DNA from: Diphasiastrum complanatum
Lineage: Eukaryota; Streptophyta; Lycopodiopsida; Lycopodiales; Lycopodiaceae
DNA: 64,000 nt
NCBI GenBank assembly: GCA_029204225.1
Contig: CM055111.1
Span: forward strand, 23,374,899 to 23,438,898
Direction: 5' to 3'
Numbering within the stretch: position 1 is the first letter of the stretch; each line of letters begins with the position of its first letter. Below the pieces are notes generated by a model. That model did not search any database, had not been told where the DNA came from, and was given only the letters and a program-made list of their open reading frames with translations. The position numbers were made by a program, and so were the translations under genes. This document shows, one piece after another, positions 44,842 through 56,656 of the stretch.

Positions 44842-45335
44842 TGTTAGATACAATTGATCTACCAATCTACACAAGATTTAGATCAATCTAGATCAATTCT
44901 AGGCATGAAAATCTAACAAGAACAATTATTAATGAAGGTATATGTACTTGCTGGTTTCACACATGTGAAAACATGTCAGAGTACGGACTCCAACCTGAAA
45001 ACAAAGTACACTATGATAGAAACTCAAAACATTCAAAACAAATGTAGACAAATGGAGAGATTGACACAAAATTGCTTCCAAAATCAAGATTGATGTTTCA
45101 TGTTGATTATGGCCAAATATGCCTCTATATATACACTTCTTGGAGTTCGAGGTACTGATCATGCATCATATCTCACACGTGTGAGGATGCTTTGTCATAT
45201 GGTGAATCATCATGCAAAATTGACCCTTGGATCAAACTTTCTATTTTGAGTATTTTTGGTCCAATTTCCTACTATATGGATATCTACTTGGAAATCTTGT
45301 ATTGATTTTTTGTTTGGAAGTGCTGTAGGGAGAGA
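44842..45335 (-). repeat. Copia LTR material, family I, minus orientation
   Basis: 44842-44918 is bounded by TGTTAGAT and ATCTAACA. From 44919 the sequence is homologous in reverse to 53740-53948: CATCCTCACACGTGTGAG, GATGCATGATCAGTACCTCGA, GTGTATATATAG and TTTGGCCATAATCAA all recur. A TATA box is read on the minus strand at about 45123-45133, with CACACGTGTG (45174-45183) some 45 bp upstream of it. Exact limits are unclear, and the first 77 bp may be a separate LTR scrap belonging to copia D. Confidence 0.65.
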
Positions 45336-45637
45336 TTGTGAGGTGGGAGGATCAAATCCAAGCACCCAATCCCTTCGTTAATCCATAAAACTAAAATAAA
45401 AAGCTCAAAATTTGTTTTTGCAAGGAAAAAGAGACGCAAAATCTCATCAGATTTTGATTTCTCAAAAACATGAACCTTCGCATGACTGACAGCAGCTCCA
45501 GGGTACTGTCCCAGACTTGCATAGAAGCCTGCGAGGGTTAGTTCCCATCAGATTTTGAAAAAATAGAGAAAAATCCAAAAAAAAATCAAAAATCCTTTGT
45601 AAAAATCAAAAAAAAAAATTCAAACATCAAAACTAAC
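45336..45637. other. Non-coding spacer with A-rich runs
   Basis: No gene seen. CCTTCGCATGAC and GCGAGGGTTAGTTCCCA near 45475-45550 are early, diverged forms of the words used in the adjoining tandem array. Confidence 0.45.
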
Positions 45638-46400
45638 CTTCCGCAGAGCTCTCTGAAGTTCCATCTCACTGAGACAAGGACACAGAGAAGTCTACAAGAG
45701 TTAGATCCCAAAAAAAGTGCCCCTATGAAGGCTCCCAAGAGCAAAAAGTGGCCTAGAACCTTCTCTGACAACAAATTTTTGAGTTTCCTTGGGAAGTAAC
45801 CTTCGCAGAGCTCTCTGAAGTTCCATCTCACTGAGACAAGAACACAGAGAAGTCGGCGAGAGTTAGATCCCAGAAAAAGTGCCCCTGTGAAGGTTCCCAA
45901 GAGCAAAAACTGGCCAAGAACCTGCACATACCAGCCTGCGAAGATTAGTTCCCAGAAAATCTCAAAATTTGGCCAAAAAACCACAAAAAAATACACTTTT
46001 TTCAAGATTTTTTGAGTTTCCTAGGGAAGTAACCGTTGCAGCTAGGTGAGCACATGAATCTGACTTAGATACAAGTGCATACCAGTCCACGAGGGTTTGT
46101 TCCCAGAAAATCTTAAAATTTTGCCAAAAAACCACCCAAAAAATGCACTTTTTTCAAGATTTTTAGAGTTTCCTTGGGAAGTAACTCTTACAACATTGTA
46201 ATCAAGTGAATCTGACTTAGATACAAGTGTATACCAGTCTGTGAGGGTTTGTTCCCAGAAAAATTTAAAATTTCGCAGTAAAACGCCAAAAAAATGCACT
46301 TTTTTCAAGATTTTTTGAGTTTCCTTGGGAAGTAACTCTCACAACTTTGTGAGCAGGTGAATATGTCTTAGATACAAGTGCATACCAGTCTGAGAGGGTT
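45638..46400. repeat. Tandem repeat array, ~152-161 bp units
   Basis: Two units of about 161 bp start at 45638 and 45799 (AACCTTCNGCAGAGCTCTCTGAAG). Three further units with a 151-152 bp period start at 45926, 46078 and 46230, with a partial fourth at 46381, each reading CATACCAGTC, GGGTTTGTTCCCAGAAAA, GCACTTTTTTCAAGATTTTT, GAGTTTCCTTGGGAAGTAAC and GATACAAGTG. The two subfamilies share the GTTNCCAGAAAA and GAGTTTCCTTGGGAAGTAAC words, so all derive from one unit. The minus-strand frames here are by-products of the period. Confidence 0.9.
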
Positions 46401-47862
46401 AAGACAGCTAAGTGGAGCAGAGCCAAGCAGATCAAGTGCAGTGGAAGACCAAGAACCTTGCACTTCAAGTTCAGGCCATCCTCCAGCTGATGCTCGCATG
46501 GTCAATTTTCTTGAAAAGGACGAATGTACATACTGTTTTGGAAATCATCCGAGTGCAAGATGTCCAATCAAGAAACCTCGACATGATGGACCAAAAGTGG
46601 AGCAGAAGGCCCGACAGCCAGATCCAGCGATTCAATGGTCAGAAGCAGAATCAAGCCAACAAGGAGCTCATCTGAAGGATAGATGTCAGAGAAACCCATC
46701 TAGATCACAAATTTCTTCAACAAATAGTGGCAAGGTAGAAGTTTTGGTTATATCCTCTTGCATGTCACCGAACACCATGGAGGAACATAATAGCCTACCA
46801 GTCTATTTTGTGGAGGATCCTAGGAGAAATCTATTACCAGTGTAGGCCTATCAACTTAGAGGCGATGGCATATTGCACTCGGTAAGATGATATGGATGCG
46901 GAGGAAAACACCGTCGTGCTGAATGTCCACATCGAGGGGATCCGTCAACATTTGATCCCTCGTGTTCACAATGCGGACTTAATCATCCATGCCAAGATTG
47001 CCCAATGAGAAATTCACAAATAGACAGGTGGTATTTGGCCTATGTAGACCGACATGCATCTGTGGTGACCCTTCCACCTCGAATGTACTACAAAAGAAAA
47101 ATCCTAGTGCCACCAGGTTATGAAACGAGTGAGGAAGAAGACAATATGGCAAAAGTCCCAAAGTACACAAAGACACCCTCGGGCAAACAAGTAAAACCAT
47201 CACAGAAGACAGAGATGGTAGAATCCATTGCCAATGGTAACTAAGAAAGTCAAGAAATTGGCAACCGACGAAGTCTAGCGGATTTTACAAGCCTCTTGGC
47301 GCAATCAATGCAAAGAATTCTTAGTGATGAATTACAAAGGGGCCTAGCGTCAACGGAGCGACGAGAAGACAATTTAGCAAAAAATCCAAGGAAAAGTGCA
47401 ATCACGCAGCCTTCAACGGGGAAGTGCAATGACCAAGAGAAGACTAAAGTTGATAATTGTCCCTCACCGAGCAAGATTCAACCAAAGTCTAATTGTTCCA
47501 CAATCCAAAGGCCCCCAAATCAATGCCAATTCGGGGTATATCCATTCTTCAAAGGCCAAATCTAGGGAATCCAAGCATCAGTGCCTACAATGACAAAGTC
47601 TTGTCCTCAATCTATGATATTGACTGCTGAGGAAAGTCATCAGGTTATGGCATACTTCGAATACTTGGATAGACAAGAGCATCAAGCAAGCACGTCATAT
47701 CCACATTACGAATTGGGAGAATCTATGACATTGGGACCAGTTGCGCCAATCTATGAGAATCCAGTTTTATCTTGGGATACTCTAATGGAATGTCTCAACT
47801 ACCCAATTGTTGATGAACAAGGTTATCCGGAATGGCCACCAGACCCTTATGGGTATTATTGA
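46401..47862 (+). pseudogene. Gag-like frame with zinc knuckles, gypsy type, decayed
   Basis: A single reading frame runs from before 46401 to a stop at 47862 with four internal stop codons (46843, about 46887, 47242, 47563), pointing to an ancestral protein of nearly 500 residues. It contains knuckles CTYCFGNHPSARC (about 46525) and CSQCGLNHPCQDC (about 46958), and between them a partial one (CGGKHRRAEC). The spacing is C-X2-C-X3-H-X4-C, one residue shorter than the usual C-X2-C-X4-H-X4-C. The C-terminal end is acidic and aromatic (GYPEWPPDPYGYY). Position after the CCTTCG repeat array suggests a Tat/Athila-like element related to gypsy 1, which lacks gag; that link is inference. Confidence 0.6.
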
Positions 47863-50552
47863 AAATCTGGCAAGTCCAAGTTCTTGCTGATCAACGACCA
47901 ATAAAGCCTTAGGTTTTACATAAGTGAATTCTATCCACGATTTTCCTGAAGCACCCATGTCCCAGCAATAAATCTCAACCAACGGCCTATCTATAGCATC
48001 ATAGAAATATCGAAGAGTATGATGATCCGTCAAAACCTCAAATCTAGCTCCATACAAATAATGTCGCCAAATTTTCAAGGCATGAACAATTGCGAACAAC
48101 TCCTTCTCATAGGTACAATATCTAGATTGAGCAAGATTGAGTTTTTTGCTTTCATAAGCAACAGGATGTCCATCCTGCATCAAAACAACTCCAATAGCAT
48201 AATCGTTGGCATTAGTCCTAACCACAAAAGCCTTATTAGGATCGCCAATGATTAGTATTGCTGCTGAATTGACACTTTTCTTAAAACCTCAAAAAAATTA
48301 TTCATATTTACCGTCCACTCTACTAGTGGACTCTTAGCCCCCCGGCTTAGCTTCTTATAACCTTTCAAGGCCCGGGTAAGAGGAAATGTCAATCGAGCAA
48401 ATTGGGGAATATGCCAATGGAAAAATCCTACAAACTCCAAGAAGGGCTTGTTTTCTCGAACTGTGATAAGAATAGACCATTCAACAACCGTCTGGATATG
48501 ATCGGCCTTGATCTCCACTCCTCGTTCGAAAATCTTATGTCCCAAGTAGGACAATTTCTTAGCAAAAAAGTCACACTTAGACTTTTTGGCAAAGAGCCTT
48601 TCCCTTCTTAGGATGTCCAGGACAATCCTAAGATGCTCTTTATGTTCTGCCAACGTCTTACTGAACACTAGGATATCATCTAAGAATACCGCTACGAATC
48701 TTCCTAAATATGGCCTGAACAACTCATTCATCATCTATTGGAAAGTTGTCGGTGCATTGGTTAGTCCAAAAGGCAACGTCAAAAATTTGTAGTGTGTAAA
48801 GCAAGTTTGAAAACTCGTTTTTGGTATATCTTTTGCCCTAATGCGTATCTGATAGTATCTCGATTTTAGATCTATCTTGGTAAAGTACTTAGCACCACCA
48901 AGATAATCTATTAAGTCATTCATCCGTGGCAGTGGATATCTATTCTTAATGGTTACCTTGTTCAATTTCTTATAATCGACGCAAAACCTTATAGTTCCAT
49001 CCTTCTTGGCAACCAGAACCATTGGTGATGCCCAAGGAGACTTACTAGGCTGTACTCACCCCTTCTTCAAGAAATAATGTAAATGCCTACTTACCTCAGC
49101 ATCTTCCGATGCATTCATCCGATAAGGACACTGTGCGATCGGAATTGAAACAGGTATAAGGTCGATTTTATGATCAACTATTTTTTCGGGTGGTAAACCT
49201 ATAGGAAGGTCTAAAAAAACATCATTGAACTCCTACCTAAGTTCATTATAGGCTTCAAACTCTATAGTGTTCTCACTGGATATATTCATGGCATTTATGT
49301 TAAGTTTTTTATCATTGCAGCAAATGAAATCATTATGAAAACATAAATAAATTTTAAAATCAAAATTCTTCATTATTGAATTAAGTTCATGTTTAGAATA
49401 AGGATTAACATTTTTAGTGTTAACACTTAAACTAGCCTTGATCTTAATCAAAGAATTCTCATGCATGAAAGATAATCATTCTTCAACAAAATCAATTCTC
49501 AATGACTTATTCTTATCAAAATGCCATTGTTGCCCAAGAACAATATCTACATTAGCTAATGCAAACAACATAATTCATAAACTCAAATTTGCTTCCCGAT
49601 GCCATTGTCACATAATATTTTTTCTCACTTTTTCGGGTAGGAAGGTTTAGCGTCTACACCAAATTTACATTAATAAAGTTATGAGTGGATCTTGTGTCAA
49701 AAAGAACATTAACAACTTGATCTTTAACTTTACCTTTAATGCAAATAAGGTCATTAGGTTCAAAAACTAAAGAATTAAGGAAACATACATCCATCTCATT
49801 ACTTCGAGATAGATTACCTGAGGTAGAAGCTAGTTTTTTGACGCAATCTCGTGCAAAGTGACCGTCGCCATTGCACTTGAAGCACATGTTTTTTTTTATG
49901 AGCTTCAGCTATATCTTTCCCAGCCTGATGGTTTTTAAAGTTTTTCTTGGTTTTCTTAGGATTGTTGAAATTGGGATGTGTTTCATTAACAGCTTCCCTC
50001 TTGAATTGAAAACCTTTCTTTGGCTCATTAGGCTGGTGACTTCTAGATGGCTTAGGCGACCCCTAGATGGCTTAGGTGTGTCATCAAAATACTTTGCAGC
50101 CCTCATAGCATCTTCTAGGATTTTTAGATGATTCCTACGAACATCCACTTGGTAATCTTTTGGTAACCCATCAATAAACATTAACATTTGTACCTTTGGT
50201 GGAATGTCGCTATAAAGTGGATTTAGGTACTCATGAAAATCTTGAATAAATTGTTCCAAACCTTTATTCTTTGTTAAATGACTCAACTTTTGAAATTGTT
50301 ATAGTCATCTAATAGTAGTAGGAAGTATTCTCTAAAAACTATGCAAAAATCATCCCATGTACAAGGTTGATTGCCTTTTGCAACTAGGTCATCCCACCAT
50401 ACTAAGGCTCTTCCTTTAGAAACATAGTTACAGTGGACAACTTTTCACATTTAGGGAATTGGATCATGCCAAAGTATTTGTTTCATATATTAAGCCATGA
50501 ACTTACCACTTGCAAGTTCTTGTCTTTCTTCTCTCCCTTAAACAATTTTACG
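47863..50552 (-). pseudogene. Gypsy J gag, protease, RT and RNase H
   Basis: Right to left: gag (GRALVWWDDLVAKGNQPCTW near 50380; DGLPKDYQVDVRR near 50150), knuckle CFKCNGDGHFARDC at about 49850, and protease DTRSTHNFI, where the catalytic DTG/DSG is DTR. RT at 48252-49022 has [34 protein letters not shown] and FLDDILVFSK with one stop between. RNase H at 47782-48225 has YTYEKELFAIV-type text (RYCTYEKELFAIVHALKIW). Integrase and both LTRs are missing; the element ends abruptly at 47863 and 50552. Lesions in the protease and multiple stops make it non-functional. Confidence 0.9.
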
Positions 50553-53500
50553 GGAAGGAATCAAATCCTTCAAAGCATGAAAGGAAGTAGTGAAAGTGCC
50601 CAAAATTATGTCTTTAGGATCAAATCTTTGAATAAGGAGTTGTCTTCTATAGATGATAAAATCAAAGATGATGAATTAGTTCAAATCATTTTGAATGGAT
50701 TAGGAGATGATTATTTCAATCTTGTTCAAACCTTTGCTATTCAAGATTCACTTCCTGGTATTGAAAAACTTCAAAGTGTGCTTGTTAGTGAGGAGAGTAG
50801 AATGCTTCATATCAAAAGTAGGATGAGTTCCTTATCTTTGAATGATGGTGATGAAAAAGCTAACTTTTCTTTAAAAGACAAGAAGAAGAAGTTTCCATCC
50901 AAGAAGACTCAAGACATGGAGATGGAGAACAAAGATGGAACATCAAGTTCCAAAGGCAAGAGCAAGAAGGACAAGAAGAAGCTAAAGTGTTTCTTTTGTG
51001 AAAAAAAAAAAAAGAACATTTTGCATCCGAGTGCTACAAGAAGAAGAATGCCCAAGAGAAAGACAATCAAGGCAATCTTGTGCTTGAGGAGGAAGAAGAA
51101 AGCAATCTATCTTTGATGGTATCCTCACCACAAACATCTAATCAAGACACTTGGTGGATTGATAGTGGGGCAAGCTCTCACATGACTCACCAAAAAGACT
51201 ACTTTTCTAATCTACTTTCTTACAATAGTTTTAAGAGATTTATCTTCACTACAAGTGATCAAGAATGTGAGATTGTAGGTGTTGGATCCATTCCTTTATG
51301 TCTAGGATTATCTAAAAAAGTAGATCTAGACAATGTTCTTTATGTACTTTCAATTACAAAGAACTTGTTGAGTGTAGGACAACTTATGGATAGTGGATTA
51401 GATGTACATTTCAAGCAAGGAGCATGTTCTATCTTGAAAGATGAAAAATGTATTTCTAGTGGTTTCAAGCAAGGGATGTTATTCAAATTGGATGCTAATG
51501 TGATGGTTGGAAGTGTGAACATGGCATGGGAGGAGCTCACTCAAGTGGAATTATGCCACAAAAGGTTAGGCCATCCTAACCATGGTGACAAAGGAGCTAA
51601 CAAGAGGACTTCCCAAAACCATATCCAAGTGTGGCGAGCTTTGTGAAGCTTGTGGACTCTCCAAATCTCATAAGCTTCCTTTCAAGAGATCTTTGATAAG
51701 ATCCAATTCTCCTCTTGACCTTATACACTCGGATGTTCATTCATTTTCACATGAATCAAATGATGGAGCTCTTATGTATGTCACTTTTATTGATGATAAA
51801 TCAAGATACTCTTGGGTTTATCTCTTGTCTAAGAAAAGTGAAGTTTTTGAGTCCTTTGTAAAGTTCAAAACTCTTGTGGAAAAGCAACTTAATACTAGCT
51901 TGAAAGTATTAAGAAGTGATAATGGAGGAGAGTACATCTCCAATAGGATGAAAGAGTTACTTGTACATATACTCCACAACAAAATGGAGTGGCTGAGAGA
52001 AAGAATAAGACACTATGTGAGTGTGCTAAAGCTATGAGATTAGATGCATCTCTTCCTATTTCATTTTGGGGAGAAGCTATTTTATGTGCAAACTTTCTTT
52101 GTAATAGAATGACTAATAGTGCCATTAAAGGACTTACATCTAATGAAGTATTGTTTGGCAAAAAGCCAAATCTTAGTGATTTGAAAGTTTGGATGTACTT
52201 GTTATGTACATATTCCTTTAGAAACAAGGAAAAAGGAAGATGCCACTTCTTTCAAAGGCATCTTTGTTGGTTCTAGTGAAAGTAAGAAAGCTTATAGGAT
52301 ATATGATCCTATTACAAAAAAAAGTTGTTGCTAGTAGAGATGTACTTTTTGATTAATCTCTCCAAGCCAAAGGAAATGTGACTTCCAACAACACTCAACT
52401 TGTCAAAGATCTTGTTATGGCCGAGGAGGAGCTTCATGAAGATGAAGACCAAGTGGAACCTACTCCAAGTCCAAGGGTGCCAAGAAGATCAACAAGGACA
52501 AGGATTGAGCCATCAAGGTTCACTTATAGTGACAAAGGGGAGCAAAAGGAAGATTCTCAACTACTCAACTCTTATACTTTCTTGACTACTATGTTTGAAG
52601 AACCAACTAGTTTTGAGGAAGCAAATAAGTCTCAATATTGGAGGAAAGTATGCAAGTAGAGTTTGATGCATTAATGGAAAATCAAACTTGGAAACTTGTT
52701 GATTTACCTTTTGGAAAGAAGCCTCTTACTTGTGAATGGATATATAGATTGAAATATAATCAAGATGGTTCCATTCATAAGTACAAAGCTAGACTTGTAG
52801 CAAAAGGTTTTTTGCAAGTCAAAGGCATAAATTATGATGAAACCTTTGCAACTGTTGCAAAGCTTGTGACCATTAGATTAATCATATGTCTTGCAACTTC
52901 TTTCAAATGGGAGCTCTTCCAACTTGATGTGACAAATGCTTTCTTGAATGGATTTTTGGAAGAGGTAATCTACATGTGCCAACCCGAGGGCTTCATCAAA
53001 GATGGAGAAGAAGACAAGGTGTGTCTTTTTAAGAAGAGTCTTTATGGACCCAAGCAAGCACCAAGAGCATGGTACTCTAGGTTGCATTCATATCTTATTT
53101 CCATTAGATTTGTTGTAAGTTCTTATGAACCATCATTGTACTACAAATGTAATGATGGAAAGATCATTATCTTAGTTTTATATGTTGATGACATTATACT
53201 CACAAGAAATGATCTAGATGACATCAAAAATGTAAAAGTTTCCTTGTCTAGTGAATTTAAGATGGTAGATCTAGGACTTCTCAAAGTTATACTTGGAATA
53301 GAAGTCACTAGAAGTAATGATTTTACCTTCATATGTCAATCTAAGTATCAATCTTTGAGGACATCACTACCTATAGAATGCTTATTGGTTCCTTGATATA
53401 CTTAACCATCACTAGACCAGATCTTAGTTTTTGTGTTGGCAAGTTGAGTCAATACATGCAAAGTCCATTAATGTCATTGGAAAGGAGCAAAAAGGGTGTT
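50553..53500 (+). pseudogene. Copia K gag-pol remnant
   Basis: It starts inside gag (RNQILQSMKGSSESAQNYVF) at the gypsy J junction. A knuckle CFFCE..HFASEC is split by a run of 13 A that shifts the frame (about 51002-51014). It has protease WWIDSGASSHMTHQKDYF, the GAG-pre region, and integrase with HSDVHSF, FIDDKSRYSWVYLL and RSDNGGEY, then a frame break just before NKMEWLRERI / NGVAERKN. Linker 52378-52659 is followed by RT 52638-53396 with TNAFLNGFLEEVIYM, LYGPKQAPRAW and the catalytic YVDDIIL, and [15 protein letters not shown]. RNase H is cut at 53500, where LTR sequence begins. Same family style as copia G and A. Confidence 0.9.
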
Positions 53501-53948
53501 AAGGTACAGAGCCTGTTCCCACGTGTGAAACTAGTGTACTTTTCATGTATCATAATCTAATATGTTGTACATATTATTTAATTCAAGTTCTAGTGACTAA
53601 AATGGCCAAAAACTATTTTCTAGAGATATGAGACATGGCACCAATCTAATGAGTGCATGAGCCAAATATTTTGAATAGGTGTCACATCCCATGTGTAGAG
53701 GACAGCTCACACGTGTGGAAATAGCTAAAGTAGGCGAGTTTTTGCTTCTAGAAGATTTCCATGAAGATCTCCATATAGTAGGAAAATAGACCAAAAATGC
53801 CCAAAATGAAAAGTTTTGATCCAAATGTCAAATTGCATGATGGTGACAAGGCATCCTCACACGTGTGAGATCTGATGCATGATCAGTACCTCGAGCTTCA
53901 AAAGTGTATATATAGGGGCTTATTTGGCCATAATCAATGAGAGACACC
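53501..53948 (+). repeat. Copia LTR fragment, family I, with TATA box
   Basis: It begins with GAGCCTGTTCCCACGTGTGAAA, as in the copia G LTR, and later matches the minus-strand LTR at 44919-45335. It contains CACACGTGTG at 53708-53717 and 53858-53867 and a TATA box GTGTATATATAGGGG at about 53905-53919, roughly 45 bp after the second palindrome. It stops at 53948, apparently in the transcribed part of the LTR. Confidence 0.7.
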
Positions 53949-54068
53949 AATCTAAAAAAGTAGGTCTAGACAATGTTCTTTATGTACCTTCAATTACAAA
54001 GAACTTGTTGAGTGTAGGACAACTTATGGATAGTGGATTAGATGTACATTTTAAGCATGGAGCATGTA
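53949..54068 (+). pseudogene. Duplicate scrap of copia protease/GAG-pre region
   Basis: About 118 bp nearly identical to 51307-51425 of copia K (the LDNVLYV.SITKNLLSVGQLM segment and GLDVHFK.GAC), with a few differences. It sits directly after an LTR fragment, so it may be the remains of another, internally deleted copy. Confidence 0.85.
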
Positions 54069-54240
54069 TGTAAATGGAATGCAGATGGGTGTCAGATGAA
54101 AATAGGTGTAGAGACATCGGAGGCAAACAGAGTCAGAGGGCATCAGATGCAAATGGAGATAGAGGGAGTCAGATGCAAACGAAGATAAAGGGCGACGGAT
54201 GCAAACAAAATGCGGTTCTGATGCAAGGGGTGGGATCTGA
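54069..54240 (+). repeat. Short irregular repeat, CAGATGCAAA units
   Basis: The words TCAGATGCAAA/CGGATGCAAA followed by a GAGATAGAGGG-like run recur about every 30 bp between 54120 and 54215. No coding value. Confidence 0.55.
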
Positions 54241-55228
54241 TGTCTGTTGTACTCGTCAGTTGTGATCGTTGTTTGAAAGTTGTGGTCTGGCGTGGATTTG
54301 GTCCCGCTGAGATGGTGAGGGGCCTCTTCGGTCGAGATTGGACCCAGAACCTTCGGTCGAGATTGGATACAGTTTGTCGGTTGAGAAATACTCTAGTGGA
54401 TGCTTTGAGTCATTTACCGATTATTAATCACTTATGCTTTATTGTTATAGAATCGAGGTTGTTTCAGTCTCTCCATGGACTATATGAGTCCGATCCTTTT
54501 ATCGAAAACTATTGGCAACAAGTACTTTCTGGGGGCAATTCAGGTATGCAAGATTCCTCGAATCAGGAAAAGACTGAAATGGTTTTTGCTATTTGAAACA
54601 GGATTTGTTTCGTAAATGCAAGGTGTGTGTACCAGAGAATGATACAGTAAGGGCCCAAATCTTGCATGAGTGTCATGATAGTCCATGCGCAAGACATCCG
54701 AGTATACAAAGAACACTTGACTTAGTTCGACGACAATTTTGGTGGCCTAAGATGAAAAGTCAAGTAGAGGCCTATGTACGTGCAAGACGCAGCTGATTTC
54801 CTTGCGGATATGCAAAAAATGTTACAGCTGGCTAAAGATAGCATAAGAAGTACCTAGGACAAGACAAGGCACTATGTTGATCTATCTCGGAAGCACAAGA
54901 TATTCTTGGTCAACGACTGGGTCTTTTTTAGAGTTCCTAGTCACTCTAGGGGCTTGAAAACTATTAAGGATGCAAAGTTGGCACCTAGGTATTGTATTTT
55001 AAGGTTATCCAAGTGATAAACAAAGTCGCATACAAACTAAACCTTTCAGCTAACGTTGGAATTCATCTTGTTTTCCCCGTTCATAAGTTGAAACCCTCAT
55101 TGGGAGTTGGGAAAACCCTGGTCCCAATGGAAGATCTATTGAAGCTTCTTCGTGATGAGTCCGCGAGTGGACCACCTGAACCCGAGGTGATTGTTAATAG
55201 CCGACCAAAAACTCTAATTAAGGTCTTA
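54241..55228 (+). pseudogene. Gypsy L RNase H end and integrase pieces (chromovirus)
   Basis: NTLVDALSHLP (54380) is the RNase H to integrase junction. ENDTVRAQILHECHDSPCAR and TLDLVRRQFWWPKMKSQVEA (54620-54780) are the H2C2 zinc region. The catalytic core is deleted at about 54790. QKMLQLAKDSIR, NDWVFFRVPSHSRGLKTIKD and NKVAYKLNLSANVGIHLVF (54800-55080) are the integrase tail. It closely resembles the 4074-4513 element, though on the other strand. The text ends before the chromodomain, near 55228. Confidence 0.85.
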
Positions 55229-55807
55229 TTTTTATGTATGTTGTCGAGCATTTCTAATACAATTCAGTCAAAGATTAGGTGCATTAATCCATGTTGGGTT
55301 CAATCAAGGATAAAAATTCAAAACTAACCTCTAACCTGTTTGTTACAATCACATACGGTTCCAATGGGACAGAGAGAAAAAACTATAGAGCAATTGTACC
55401 TCACTTTTTGCCAGGGCCCCCTGGACCCCCCGGCGACAGTAGCAGAGGGATTCTCTTCAACGAATTGTATGCAACGATTCTCTTCATATTGAAGCAGTAC
55501 TTTATGGAAAAAAATCTTCCAAGATGTTTCAATGCTTTGAAGGAGATATGAGGGAGTCCTTGGTTGACGTTGGTTTTCGAATGACTTGAGAGTCGCTGGA
55601 AATCAGATTGAGTTTGATAGAATGCCAAGTCGTAGACAGTTCATAAGTCGTAGAATACAAATCAGACAGTGTACCAATTCTCTTCAGCAATTCGCAATGT
55701 GCTGGGGTCGCGATTTGCAAATCGCAATTCGTCACAATTCATTGCACCCTATGTTGCGTGTTTCGTTCTGGAACGCGATCCGGAAAATCCCATTATGGTT
55801 TGCAAAG

Positions 55808-55850
<43 letters not shown>

Positions 55851-56656
55851 ACCTCAAGAATTTTCTCACCTTCATAGCAAAAAAGGGATTCTCTTGCCTC
55901 TCAACTCATGATAAAAGTGACAAGATCACAAGCAAATATTTAGAAAGTCCACGTAGATGCTCCTTAGAGCTAACAAATCCCATAACTTTAAAAATTGGAA
56001 CTTGGATTAAACAAAAGCACCATAATGCTTTAATTATATTACAATACAGAGGTACAATACCTAATAAGCTCCTTGGCTTACGCAAGTGTCAAGCTTTTGA
56101 CAAACCGTTCAACAAGCTAACATTGATTCGCCATATTTATTCTCGGATAACAAGTCAAATGCAAATACAAATTGCATGCACTATTGCAAAGACATTGACT
56201 CTTACTCTTATTTAGCTGGGATATATCACTCAAAAGGATAAAGCTAATCGAGACAAAAAATTGAAGAAGAAAAAGCTAACATTTTAAAAATGCAAGAGTG
56301 ATTTTCTACTTGAACATAGCAAATGATTATTTTCCACTTACCCAAAGATCACTAGATTTAGAAGTGACTTCATTAATGGTGTACGTTTAAAAATCATTTA
56401 TCTTCAATATCCAAGCCAAGATGTGAAGTATAAACTATTCAATTTGTTGATCGATATGGCCAAGTATAGCATGATCTTTGCCACCTAGATGTAAAGTGTA
56501 CACACCCTAGATTTTTAGATCGATGTAGTCGAGAACAATACCTCATGGTCTAGGCCATCCAAAAAATAATTAGCATTGGTGATATATAGACATTTCGGAA
56601 AAAAAAATAGGAGATTGCTTAGTACACAAAAGGAATAGGAGATTACTAAGTACACC
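55229..56656. other. Intergenic, downstream of the transporter gene
   Basis: No gene is supported. A plus-strand frame at 55586-56215 is long mainly because it crosses a (CT)n run, and I do not accept it. A short GC-rich piece at 55423-55440 could be read PGPPGPPGD but has no continuation. The right part is presumably 3' flank of the minus-strand transporter gene. Confidence 0.45.
55809..55847. repeat. (CT)n microsatellite
   Basis: An uninterrupted CT dinucleotide run of 39 bases (19 full units plus one C). Confidence 0.97.

Noticed and set aside
45638-46400. CRISPR-like array
   Set aside because: Units are contiguous, about 150-160 bp, with no short repeat/spacer alternation; the genome is eukaryotic.
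45586-46468. Minus-strand frames with repeated FLLLGTFTGALFLGSN text as a membrane protein
   Set aside because: The repeats follow the DNA tandem period and contain no start or context of a gene.
51000-51016. Poly-A run in copia K gag as a programmed slippage site
   Set aside because: It falls inside the zinc knuckle and destroys it; the rest of copia K has many other lesions, so it is ordinary decay.
55423-55443. Collagen-like PGPPGPPGD reading
   Set aside because: Only one short GC-rich patch; no Gly-X-Y continuation on either side.
55586-56215. 209-codon plus-strand frame downstream of the transporter gene
   Set aside because: It is open largely because it crosses a (CT)n run (giving a Ser-Leu repeat) and has no domain or conserved-looking text.
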